The notes under the pieces were generated by a model. That model was not told the DNA's origin. It saw only the letters and a program-made list of their open reading frames with translations, and did not search any database. From Thalassotalea_H castellviae (GTDB lineage: Bacteria; Pseudomonadota; Gammaproteobacteria; Enterobacterales; Alteromonadaceae), in contig NZ_JAVRIF010000002.1 of the NCBI RefSeq assembly GCF_031846185.1, positions 1 to 64,000 on the forward strand: DNA of 64,000 nt. The letters are read 5' to 3'. Within the stretch, counting starts at the first letter, position 1. Every line of letters starts with the position of its first letter. Positions 9,125 to 16,771 of the stretch are shown here, one piece after another. Position numbers and translations under genes: made by a program.

Positions 9125-9652
9125 ATGAAAATATTAACCTTTGCCGCGAGTAGCAGTAGTAAGTCTATCAATAAAACCTTAGCTACCTATGCAGCTTCTT
9201 TGGTAAAAAGTGCAGATGTTGAAGTGTTAGATATTAATGACTATGAAATGCCTTTATTTAGCGAAGATAAAGAAGCTATATTAGGGCAACCGAAGGAAGC
9301 AAAAGCTTTCTATCAAAAAATAACGCAAGCAGATGCACTGATCATTTCATTTGCCGAGCATAATGGTTCATATACTGCTGCTTACAAAAATTTATTTGAT
9401 TGGACGTCGAGAATAAATCAAAAACTTTTTCAAAATAAACCTATGGTTCTATTAGCGACATCACCGGGCCCTGGAGGTGCTGCAACCGTATTAAATGCAG
9501 CTGTAACATCAGCGCCATATTTTAATGGCGATGTAAAAGCCTCTCTTTCGATACCTAGTTTTTACGATAACTTTGATGTAGCAAAGAATACATTCTCGTC
9601 ACAAGAGCTACTCACGATACTAACTGAAGCGGTATCAAGTCTGAGTAAATAA
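9125..9652 (+). CDS. NADPH-dependent FMN reductase family protein
   Basis: 175-residue flavodoxin-like protein. The phosphate-binding loop is near the N-terminus (SSSSKSINKTLA, 9-20), the flavin contact motif is EHNGSYTAAYKNLFDW (about 79-94), and SPGPGGA follows at about 117. Family members (azoreductase/chromate reductase/YieF type) reduce FMN, quinones or xenobiotics with NAD(P)H in the cytosol. A clear ribosome site (AAGGAGTT) precedes the ATG. The divergent LysR gene is the likely regulator, giving the typical electrophile- or quinone-responsive pair; the natural substrate is unknown. Confidence 0.85.
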   Translation: MKILTFAASSSSKSINKTLATYAASLVKSADVEVLDINDYEMPLFSEDKEAILGQPKEAKAFYQKITQADALIISFAEHNGSYTAAYKNLFDWTSRINQKLFQNKPMVLLATSPGPGGAATVLNAAVTSAPYFNGDVKASLSIPSFYDNFDVAKNTFSSQELLTILTEAVSSLSK

Positions 9653-9684
9653 TTTGTCAGATTATTTCAGGTAATAAGAAACTC

Positions 9685-9957
9685 TTAAACGAGTAAAGTT
9701 TTTTGTAAACTTAACCAGTAATTATTCACAATGGCATTGTCTTGGGGAGTCAACTCAGTTTTAGCTTTGCTGAGCTCCTCGCTGACACGATCACAAAGTT
9801 CAACACTAATGACTTGGTTTTCATCGCCAAATTGAGCGGCGACTAAGGCGATAAAACCTCGAATATAACTACTGGCAAATAAAGTATCACTGTCAGCTTC
9901 TTCTGCTACCAATTCATCAAAATATTGATATAACGCTTGTAAATTCATCGCTTTCAC
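9685..9957 (-). CDS. yfcL: YfcL family protein
   Basis: 90-residue, acidic, mostly helical cytosolic protein of unknown function. It resembles the YfcL family by length and by the N-terminal YFDELVAEEADSDTLFASSYIRGF region. In enterics yfcL lies directly beside epmC (yfcM); here the ATP-NAD kinase-like gene is inserted between them, but all three read in the same direction and are closely spaced (about 40 bp from this gene to the previous one). No signal peptide or known active-site motif was seen. Confidence 0.8.
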   Translation of the reverse strand: MKAMNLQALYQYFDELVAEEADSDTLFASSYIRGFIALVAAQFGDENQVISVELCDRVSEELSKAKTELTPQDNAIVNNYWLSLQKTLLV

Positions 9958-9996
9958 GCATGTATCCTTTGTATGATTATTTTATTAGGTTGACTT

Positions 9997-11130
9997 TTAT
10001 TGTGGGCTAGCAACAGGATATAACACTTGATCATGATACCCTGTCGTTACTGTCATAAAACCAGCGAGTAAATTATCCACATCACTATCTCCGGTATCAG
10101 CAATCAGCGGTCTTGATTGCAGAGCGCTAAGTTTGGTTTTTGTGGCAATAATGATAATATTTTCTTTACCAATCGCTTTTATTACGCGAGGGCTCAATTG
10201 CTGATTACCACGACCAAATATATGACCTTGACCACCAATTAAGGTGATCACCAACTTAACGTTTGTCGCTGAGTTATCTTGAAGGTATTGCCATAATTGA
10301 GGTTCAGTAACATCATTTGCCAATAACCTTTGTTGTTGAACCAAATCAACCCCTAAAAGGGTATTTTCTAATGCTAACTCTGCCATTAAATAAGCGGTTG
10401 TTGATCCTGAGCCAATTATAAATAACTGTTCATCCATTTGATTAATAACATCAGCAGCAATGTCTTGTAACACCAATTCATCAGACTCTTTCCCACCCGA
10501 TTTAACCGCTTGAATATAACGTAACTCACATGGCACTTTCATTTCACCAAATCGTTTGGCTTTTACAATACCTTGACGAAATAATGATTCGTCAATATCC
10601 ATCACATCCGCTTCTGTTAATGTAACCAACTGGTTTGTCACCATCATTTCAACTACTCGCCCTGCTGCTTTCGGTGTAACAGCATAAACACCTGAATGTA
10701 TTTTACAGCCTGCAGGCACCCCTAATACAGGAAAAGTATCACCAACCATATGACAGACGTTTCGTGCAGTGCCATCACCGCCGGCAAATAACAATAAATC
10801 TATATCTTCCGCTAATAAAGCTGTTACGGTATCTTCAGTATCTTGCGAAGTTGTATCAAGTGACGGGGCTTGATAAACCACTTTGACTTTAAAGCCCAAA
10901 GTACGAGCGATGTCTTCCCCCATCAATGCATTCGCAGTATAAATTTCAATATTCTCTTGATACGGGAGTAAAATTTCTAACGCTAACTTAGCTCTGTCAT
11001 TGGCTTTAGCTTGAGCGCCTAATAATTTTGCTTTATCAGCAATCCCTTCCCCGTCACTCCCTTTTAAGGCAACGCTACCGCCAATACCGGCAATAGGATT
11101 AATAATTAAACCTAGTTTAAATAGACTCAT
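9997..11130 (-). CDS. ATP-NAD kinase family protein (not canonical NadK)
   Basis: About 377 residues with a diacylglycerol/NAD-kinase-like fold: the nucleotide motif FAGGDGTARNV at about 112-122 corresponds to the GGDG motif of NAD kinases, with a second conserved region PAGCKIHSGVYAVTP. The family is annotated as ATP-NAD kinase/AcoX-like and its substrate is uncertain. I favour the ATG at 11130 (MSLFKLGLIINP), preceded by an AAGAG ribosome site; an ATG at 11145 without such a site is the alternative. It overlaps the end of epmC by 14 bp, so translation is probably coupled. A true nadK is present at 19.8 kb, so this is a paralogue. Confidence 0.82.
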   Translation of the reverse strand: MSLFKLGLIINPIAGIGGSVALKGSDGEGIADKAKLLGAQAKANDRAKLALEILLPYQENIEIYTANALMGEDIARTLGFKVKVVYQAPSLDTTSQDTEDTVTALLAEDIDLLLFAGGDGTARNVCHMVGDTFPVLGVPAGCKIHSGVYAVTPKAAGRVVEMMVTNQLVTLTEADVMDIDESLFRQGIVKAKRFGEMKVPCELRYIQAVKSGGKESDELVLQDIAADVINQMDEQLFIIGSGSTTAYLMAELALENTLLGVDLVQQQRLLANDVTEPQLWQYLQDNSATNVKLVITLIGGQGHIFGRGNQQLSPRVIKAIGKENIIIIATKTKLSALQSRPLIADTGDSDVDNLLAGFMTVTTGYHDQVLYPVASPQ

Positions 11131-11668
11131 ATGACTCTTTTTCATAAATAAATTGTTCTATGCTAAGTGGTAAAGTAACCTGATAGAAAGTCGCCAATGC
11201 CTCGATAAATTGTTGCGCGCGTGATGGAAAGCCTTGTTGAATATACACTTTAACTTGTTGGTATACTGCATGTTTAAATTGAACAGTATCCGCCTGTGCA
11301 CCATTTAAATTATCCGCAGAAACAGAAAATGCTTTTCTTGAAGCGACACAAAAAGCCCATTCTATTGCTTGTGGCTTAATTTCAACTTGCTCAAACCGTT
11401 TTTGTTGCTCGGCATTTCGTCCATCAGGTAAATACCAATAACCAAAATCTTCTAACAGACGACGAGCCTCACCCGCTAAACACCAATGAGAAATTTCATG
11501 AAGTGCGCTCGCAAAAAAGCCATGAGCAAAAATAATTTGGTGATAACTACATTGTTCACTCGAAGGTAAATAAAGCGGTTCACCACCACCTTTTACTAAT
11601 CGAGTATTATACGTTTGATAAAAGCATTGCTCGAATAACTTTATCAAGTCCTGATAGTCGTGTTTCAT
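11117..11668 (-). CDS. epmC: Elongation factor P hydroxylase
   Basis: Formerly YfcM. It hydroxylates the beta-lysylated lysine of EF-P, the last step of the EpmB-EpmA-EpmC modification. 183 residues; the metal motif HEISH is at 57-61 (F-ASALHEISHWC), followed by LEDFGYWYLPDGR, both typical of the family. EpmA and EpmB are not in the window. First gene of the epmC / ATP-NAD kinase-like / yfcL run. A terminator-like hairpin lies between it and nhaA upstream. Confidence 0.9.
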   Translation of the reverse strand: MKHDYQDLIKLFEQCFYQTYNTRLVKGGGEPLYLPSSEQCSYHQIIFAHGFFASALHEISHWCLAGEARRLLEDFGYWYLPDGRNAEQQKRFEQVEIKPQAIEWAFCVASRKAFSVSADNLNGAQADTVQFKHAVYQQVKVYIQQGFPSRAQQFIEALATFYQVTLPLSIEQFIYEKESYESI

Positions 11669-11707
11669 ACGGCAAATGAATCGAAGAAAATTGTCGGTAT
11701 TTTAACG

Positions 11708-11738
11708 AAAATTGGCGACAAAAAACATCGCCAATTTT
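11708..11738 (-). terminator. Rho-independent terminator after nhaA
   Basis: Perfect 11-bp stem (AAAATTGGCGA/TCGCCAATTTT) with a 9-nt loop, 12 bases past the nhaA stop; the trailing T tract on the minus strand is short. It separates nhaA from epmC. Confidence 0.7.
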
Positions 11739-11750
11739 ATCACTAAAGAT

Positions 11751-12941
11751 TTATTTTTTTTCAGGAGAATTCGGTAAGTGTTTTACCGCGCTATTAATTA
11801 ATAGGTAGCCGCTGATCCCAGAGATAAGGGAGCCGACAACTATGCCTAATCTATCTTGAAAAAGCGGACTTGTCGCGTCTTGCTCGAAAGCAAGTGAACC
11901 AACAAATAAACTCATGGTAAAGCCAACGCCACATAACATAGCAACGCCATATAACAAGGTCCAATTTACATTATCAGGCAACTTTGCCATACCGAGTTTA
12001 ATTGCTATAAAGCAAAAACCAAAGACACCAATTTGTTTGCCAACGACTAAACCTAAAATGATCCCAAGCGGTACAGGGGATATAATTTGTTCTAGACCGA
12101 CACCGCTGAAATTGATCCCTGCATTAGCAAAAGCAAAAATTGGCAAAATAATAAACGCAACTAACGCGTGTAAATTATGTTCAAGAGACTTTAACGGTGA
12201 AGGCTCGCCTTCTTTGCCTTTAATGGGAATAAATAACGCTAATATAACTCCAGCTAATGTGGCATGAACACCTGATTTTAACACGGCAACCCATAAAATA
12301 ATGCCGATAAAAATATAAGGGGCGGTATCGGTAACCCCTTTACGATTTAACATAAATAAAAGTGTTAACATTACTGCCGAAATACTCAACGATAGCAACG
12401 ACAATTGTTCCGTGTAAAAAAATGCGATAACAATTATTGCGCCTAAATCATCAAAAATCGCCAGTGAAGTTAAAAATACTTTCAGCTGTAAAGGCACTTT
12501 CGAACCAATAATCGCTAAAATTCCTAATGCAAAAGCAATATCAGTTGCCGTAGGTATTGCCCAACCATTTAACGCAACTGGATTATCATAATTAAGCATG
12601 GCGTAACAAAGCGCCGGCACTAACATACCACCGATAGCACCTATTGCTGGTAAGGTAATTTGTCCTGGCTCTGATAAGTCACCTTCTAGAAATTCTCTTT
12701 TCAGCTCTAAACCTACTAAGAAGAAAAATAACGCCATCAGTCCATCATTAATCCACAATAATAAAGGCTTAGCTATTTCAAAGGATCCAACGGCAATTAC
12801 TACAGGAATATTTAGCAGCATGTCGTAATAAACTGACCAAGGAGAATTAGCAACAATCATGGCAAAAATTGCCGTAACCATGAGAATAATCCCACTTGAT
12901 GCTTCTAACTTTAAAAAATCTTGAATTGACTTAATTGGCAT
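11751..12941 (-). CDS. nhaA: Na+/H+ antiporter NhaA
   Basis: Inner-membrane electrogenic antiporter that exports sodium in exchange for protons; expected in a marine bacterium. 396 residues with about 12 membrane helices. The key acidic residues are visible: the TATDIAFALGIL segment (Asp133 of E. coli) and the FDD pair in SLAIFDDLGAI (Asp163/164). The N-terminal FLKLEASSGIILM and the motif NDGLMALFFFLVGLELKREF are family hallmarks. It stands alone between two terminator or operator-like hairpins. A near-perfect dyad about 30 bp upstream of the ATG may regulate it. Confidence 0.95.
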   Translation of the reverse strand: MPIKSIQDFLKLEASSGIILMVTAIFAMIVANSPWSVYYDMLLNIPVVIAVGSFEIAKPLLLWINDGLMALFFFLVGLELKREFLEGDLSEPGQITLPAIGAIGGMLVPALCYAMLNYDNPVALNGWAIPTATDIAFALGILAIIGSKVPLQLKVFLTSLAIFDDLGAIIVIAFFYTEQLSLLSLSISAVMLTLLFMLNRKGVTDTAPYIFIGIILWVAVLKSGVHATLAGVILALFIPIKGKEGEPSPLKSLEHNLHALVAFIILPIFAFANAGINFSGVGLEQIISPVPLGIILGLVVGKQIGVFGFCFIAIKLGMAKLPDNVNWTLLYGVAMLCGVGFTMSLFVGSLAFEQDATSPLFQDRLGIVVGSLISGISGYLLINSAVKHLPNSPEKK

Positions 12942-12967
12942 AAAACCTCAATTTTCCACTGCTTTTA

Positions 12968-12990
12968 TTTGCGACATAATATGTCACAAA
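12968..12990. promoter_or_regulatory. Dyad upstream of nhaA
   Basis: TTTGCGACAT and ATGTCACAAA form 10-bp arms around AAT with a single mismatch, 27 bp before the nhaA start. Size and symmetry fit a homodimer operator. NhaR is the known nhaA activator in E. coli, but no nhaR is in the window, so the factor is unknown. Confidence 0.4.
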
Positions 12991-13088
12991 TACGCGTGAT
13001 GATCATCCATTTTTTACTAAATAGCTTAGTCCAACTCAATAAGAAAAAACAATGGCGCGTCTTTAATTCGGAATAAACTGACTTTATC

Positions 13089-13110
13089 GATAATAATTTC
13101 TTTTATTATC
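13089..13110. promoter_or_regulatory. Inverted repeat before the Lrp-family gene
   Basis: Perfect 8-bp arms GATAATAA/TTATTATC around a 6-nt spacer, about 80 bp before the start of the Lrp/AsnC gene. AT-rich dyads of this size are typical for Lrp autoregulation; function is inferred only from position. Confidence 0.3.
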
Positions 13111-13192
13111 CGTTTTCACTGGTTTTTCAAACAATAATAAGTGTAGTATGCAATTAATAATCAGATGTAAATGAATGAGTAAACAATAACAA

Positions 13193-13663
13193 ATGAAAAA
13201 ATTAGACGAAATCGATTTACGAATACTCACCATTCTTTATAAAAACGCAGATATCACCAATAAAGAATTAGCGTCGCAAATAGGCATTGCGCCATCTACC
13301 TGTTTAGAGCGTGTGAAGCGAATGAAAACAAATGGCATTATTAAAGGTGCTTTTGTTGATATTAACTTTAAAAGTATTGGCGGGAATATAGAAGCGATTG
13401 CCGCGATACGGCTGCAACCTTACTCAGAGGAAATCGTCAATAAATTACGAGACGACTTATTGAAACTACCAGAAATAGTGAGTTTATATCATATGGGGGG
13501 GAGTTATGATTACTTTATTCATATGTCCGTTAGAGATAGTGAACACTTACGTCAATTTGTCTTTAATGCCGTAACCTCAAGAGATGAAGTGACAACTGTT
13601 GAGACCTCTTTAATTTTTGAGCATAGCCGAAGTGGCGTTTTACCTAATTTTGAAGAGGAATAG
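13193..13663 (+). CDS. Lrp/AsnC family transcriptional regulator
   Basis: 156 residues. The N-terminal AsnC-type helix-turn-helix (about 4-55, KLDEIDLRILTILYKNADITNKELASQIG begins it) is followed by a RAM ligand-binding domain (about 70-150) with the characteristic GSYDYFIHM segment. Lrp-family proteins bind amino acids and act as octameric regulators. The closely related leucine regulator Lrp is usually 160-165 residues; this one looks like a second paralogue, target unknown. It converges on the substrate-binding protein gene downstream. Confidence 0.9.
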   Translation: MKKLDEIDLRILTILYKNADITNKELASQIGIAPSTCLERVKRMKTNGIIKGAFVDINFKSIGGNIEAIAAIRLQPYSEEIVNKLRDDLLKLPEIVSLYHMGGSYDYFIHMSVRDSEHLRQFVFNAVTSRDEVTTVETSLIFEHSRSGVLPNFEEE

Positions 13664-13686
13664 TTATTCTCAATAACAACAAAATC

Positions 13687-14436
13687 TTATTCTTTTTTTG
13701 CTCGGTGAGTATAAGTGTACTTGGCTAATAGTTTATCCATCTCACCACTTTCTTGAAGCGCTCGAATATGTTCATCTAATAATTGTTTTTCACGAGTAAA
13801 TTCAGGCCGTAAAATAATATTGAGTGGTACACTGCTTATTGGTTGTTTGGCATGATAAAGTTGTTTGCCCTCAAAGAAGGGCAATTGCATAATATTGATG
13901 GCATTAAATTCGTTCATCACTAAATAATCACAGCGTTTTTTAAACAGCATTTTTAACATCGATAAATGATTTGATGCATCGACTCTCATTAGTCGTTTAC
14001 TGTCAAAATAAGAATTTAGCTTTGGATAAAAATAACTTTTTCTCGTACATACAGTGTTAATTTTTTTAGACTCAGCAAGAGAAAAGTTTTCGGGGAATTT
14101 ACGAGGACTGTATAAAAAACTTCGGTGCTGATGAATTGGAATCGTTGATATCACCTTTTCTGGTTGTTTCAGCCAAGCCACACTTAACATCATCATGTCA
14201 GCTTTGTTAGCATATATTTGTTCTTCACTCCTTTTTCGACTATTTGAAACAAACCGATAATTGAGCGATTGCATGCCATGTAATATATCAGGGATCACTC
14301 CTATGTATGAATTTTGATCATGATCAAAATACAAGTAAGGTAGTGAGCCAGGATCATTTACCACAAATAAAAGTTGCTCATCTGCTTTAGCCAATAAAGT
14401 AAATAAACAACTACAAAACAGCATAAATCTAAGCAA
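13687..14436 (-). CDS. Orphan periplasmic substrate-binding-like protein
   Basis: 249 residues with a signal peptide (cleavage near LLAKA-DE) and a type 2 periplasmic-binding fold as in amino-acid ABC receptors: GSLPYLYFDHDQNSYIGVIPDIL near the N-terminus and repeated alpha/beta segments. No permease or ATPase genes are adjacent, as with many such proteins in Alteromonadales that may sense or scavenge amino acids. Its neighbour upstream is an unknown secreted protein in the same direction (about 70 bp away). The ligand cannot be predicted. Confidence 0.75.
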   Translation of the reverse strand: MLRFMLFCSCLFTLLAKADEQLLFVVNDPGSLPYLYFDHDQNSYIGVIPDILHGMQSLNYRFVSNSRKRSEEQIYANKADMMMLSVAWLKQPEKVISTIPIHQHRSFLYSPRKFPENFSLAESKKINTVCTRKSYFYPKLNSYFDSKRLMRVDASNHLSMLKMLFKKRCDYLVMNEFNAINIMQLPFFEGKQLYHAKQPISSVPLNIILRPEFTREKQLLDEHIRALQESGEMDKLLAKYTYTHRAKKE

Positions 14437-14507
14437 AATATTTTATTCCCTTAAATAAAGACTTTTGGCATTTTTTTAGTAAAATTCTAACGATAAAAGT
14501 GACAAAT

Positions 14508-15176
14508 CTATAAAGCAGAAAAGTCTTGGTTCTCATAATACAAAGGCGTCATAGTTCCACAATTGATAAATTTAAACAGCAATTCATTTTCTTTAGGAAC
14601 AGCAGAGCTGGTATTAAAACGCCCTAAGCAGCCCGCTTCTACATCAATATGAAGAATATGATCATAGCTAGGGGCTTTCTGGATGCGATGTATATATAAT
14701 TTGTTATTTTTATTTATGTTTACAACATCATACTCTTGTTTATTCGAAGAATCGGTTAAGTCCACCATGTCTCTGACATACATCAATTTAGCAAAGGTAA
14801 GTGGGATACTTTCATAGACAAGCATGCCGTCTCGCTCAAAATGCCCTGAATATACATCGGCATTAATCACCATTTTTTCACCACGCATAAGTCGTTGTAA
14901 GTTAAATGGTTTAGGTTTAATAGTGACTAAATCCCCATCCCTGACACTTTGTAAAAGTGCTAAATCTTTATTTTCAAGTTTATAAATTAGTTGTACGTTA
15001 TGAGGCTTATGATACAAGGGAAGATGAGAAGCATAAATACTCGATGATTTCGTAAATAATACCATACCATGAACTCCTACATAGCCTGGATCTAACGGCG
15101 GTAATTCCGCAGCTTCCTCTGCAGACAAAGTAAAAGAACACATGAAACTTACGACAATAAATAATATTTTGGCCAT
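14508..15176 (-). CDS. Conserved secreted protein of unknown function
   Basis: 222 residues with a clear signal peptide (MAKILFIVVSFMCSFTLSA). I do not recognise a named family. The mature part begins with a proline-rich PPLDPGYVGVHGMVLFT and then has a His-rich segment ASHLPLYHKPHNVQLIY (H-x5-H-x2-H) that could bind a metal; two cysteines (GCLG and NCGT) are near the C-terminus. Beta-strand-rich by eye, periplasmic by signal. It is followed by the substrate-binding-like gene in the same direction. Function unknown. Confidence 0.65.
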   Translation of the reverse strand: MAKILFIVVSFMCSFTLSAEEAAELPPLDPGYVGVHGMVLFTKSSSIYASHLPLYHKPHNVQLIYKLENKDLALLQSVRDGDLVTIKPKPFNLQRLMRGEKMVINADVYSGHFERDGMLVYESIPLTFAKLMYVRDMVDLTDSSNKQEYDVVNINKNNKLYIHRIQKAPSYDHILHIDVEAGCLGRFNTSSAVPKENELLFKFINCGTMTPLYYENQDFSAL

Positions 15177-15302
15177 GAAAAATACTTCTGTAGGATTACT
15201 AATTTATATTAAATTATCCAAATATTCCCTTAGCAAAAATAGGCAATATTGGAAACATTCAACGATTCAAGATTGAGTATAGAACAATTTAATACGCTAA
15301 AA

Positions 15303-15334
15303 AAAGCCATAGAAAATTTATTTTCTATGGCTTT
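15303..15334. terminator. Bidirectional rho-independent terminator after dnaJ
   Basis: Perfect 14-bp stem (AAAGCCATAGAAAA with its complement) and a 4-nt loop, A-tract on one side and T-rich tract on the other. It lies 25 bases past the dnaJ stop. Confidence 0.88.
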
Positions 15335-15359
15335 AATTTTTTGACTATTTCTGAAAGAC

Positions 15360-16496
15360 TTAACTTTTTAAATCATCAAAAAAGTTTTTTACGCTGTCGA
15401 AAAATCCAGTTTCTTTTGGGTTATGCTTGGTTTGATTTTTACCCATTTTTTCTTCAAGTTGACGCAATAAGTCAGCTTGATCACCGGAGAGATTCACGGG
15501 AGTTTCAATTACCGCTTTACACATTAAATCGCCCGTCGCATGACTTCTTACTGATTTAACACCTTTACCTCTTAAGCGGAACATTTTACCTGTTTGTGTT
15601 TCTTTAGGTATTTTCAGTTTAACTTTACCGCCAAGGGTTGGCACTTCAATTTCACCACCTAAAGCTGCAGTCGTAAAACTAATTGGCACTTCGCAGTATA
15701 AGTTATTTTCTTCACGAACAAATATCGGATGATCTTTAACATGTACTTGCACATACAAATCACCAGCTGGCGCACCATGCTCACCTGCTTCACCTTCACC
15801 TGATAGCCTAATACGATCGCCTGTATCAACACCTGCAGGTACTTTCGCATTAAGGGTTTTAGTTTTTTCTACTCGACCTTGACCACGACAAGAAGTACAA
15901 GGGTCGCTAATGACTTTACCTTTACCTGAACAAGTTGGACACGTTTGTTGCACTGCAAATAAACCTTGGCGCATTTGTACTTGGCCGTGGCCATGACAAG
16001 TCGAACAAGTTTTAGCACTTGTGCCTTTTTTCGCTCCAGAGCCATCACATGGCTCACAAGCTACATAAGTCGGTACTTTAATTTCTACAGATTTACCTTT
16101 TACGGCATCTTCTAAGCTCATTTCAAGGTTGTAACGTAAATCACTACCACGACGTTGACGAGATTGACCACCGCCACGTCGACCGCCACCAAAAATATCA
16201 CCAAAGATATCACCGAAAGCATCACCAAAGTCTTGACCACCGCCAAAGCCGCCACCACCGTGACCACCTTGTTCAAAAGCAGCATGACCATATTGATCAT
16301 ATGCCGCACGCTTTTGATCATCACTTAGAATTTCATAAGCTTCTTTAATTTCTTTAAACGTCTCTTCTTTCGATTTATCACCTTGAGTACGATCGGGATG
16401 ATATTTCATCGCTAAACGTTTATAAGCTTTTTTTATTTCTCTTTCGCCAGCATCTTTTGTAAGGCCAAGCGTTTCATAATAATCGCGTTTTGACAT
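15360..16496 (-). CDS. dnaJ: Molecular chaperone DnaJ (Hsp40)
   Basis: Cochaperone that delivers unfolded clients to DnaK and stimulates its ATPase. 378 residues. J domain at 1-70 with the HPD motif (KYHPDRTQ), Gly/Phe-rich linker at about 75-115, four CxxCxGxG zinc-finger repeats at about 145-215 (CEPCDGSG, CSTCHGHG, CPTCSGKG, CTSCRGQG), and C-terminal client-binding domains. Downstream of dnaK, but a strong hairpin terminator and a palindromic element lie between them, so it may depend on read-through or a separate promoter; I saw no sigma-32-type promoter directly upstream. Confidence 0.96.
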   Translation of the reverse strand: MSKRDYYETLGLTKDAGEREIKKAYKRLAMKYHPDRTQGDKSKEETFKEIKEAYEILSDDQKRAAYDQYGHAAFEQGGHGGGGFGGGQDFGDAFGDIFGDIFGGGRRGGGQSRQRRGSDLRYNLEMSLEDAVKGKSVEIKVPTYVACEPCDGSGAKKGTSAKTCSTCHGHGQVQMRQGLFAVQQTCPTCSGKGKVISDPCTSCRGQGRVEKTKTLNAKVPAGVDTGDRIRLSGEGEAGEHGAPAGDLYVQVHVKDHPIFVREENNLYCEVPISFTTAALGGEIEVPTLGGKVKLKIPKETQTGKMFRLRGKGVKSVRSHATGDLMCKAVIETPVNLSGDQADLLRQLEEKMGKNQTKHNPKETGFFDSVKNFFDDLKS

Positions 16497-16597
16497 AATT
16501 CTCTTTACTTCACATCTATTGATATCAATTTGGTTAATTACTTATTGGATAAAAAATAACTAATAAAATTAATACGTTAGCAAGAATAATAAAACAG

Positions 16598-16629
16598 AAT
16601 AAAGCGCCGATAACGATCGACGCTTTATT
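16598..16629 (-). terminator. Terminator between dnaK and dnaJ
   Basis: On the minus strand a stem of up to 14 bp (AATAAAGCG with CGCTTTATT, continued by a U-G pair, a C-G pair and GAT/ATC) closes a 4-nt loop and is followed by a T-rich tract. It would reduce transcription from dnaK into dnaJ. Confidence 0.7.
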
Positions 16630-16658
16630 ATTTATCAACCTTAATGAACTAAGGTTGT

Positions 16659-16763
16659 AAAGCTTTAAGCTAGTTAGTTTCAGTACAAGGCGGAAGCACG
16701 GAGCTTGGTTTACCAAGTGAGTACTTCCAACGCAGTAATGGGACTAACTAGCGATAAGCTTTT
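16659..16763. repeat. 105-bp nested palindromic element after dnaK
   Basis: Outer arms AAGCTT-containing (16659-16666 and 16756-16763), then GCTAGTTAGT (16669-16678) with ACTAACTAGC (16743-16752), an inner GGAAG/CTTCC pairing, and a central hairpin CTTGGTTTACCAAG. Its base composition is richer in G+C than its surroundings. It lies directly after the dnaK stop, in the 3' UTR of dnaK. This form resembles intergenic palindromic repeats or small MITE-like elements; copy number elsewhere in the genome cannot be seen here. Confidence 0.6.
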
Positions 16764-16771
16764 CAGCCGAC

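Noticed and set aside
15659..16324. Overlapping minus-strand frames rich in Val and Lys inside dnaJ
   Set aside because: Alternate-frame shadows of the Gly-rich and zinc-finger region of dnaJ.
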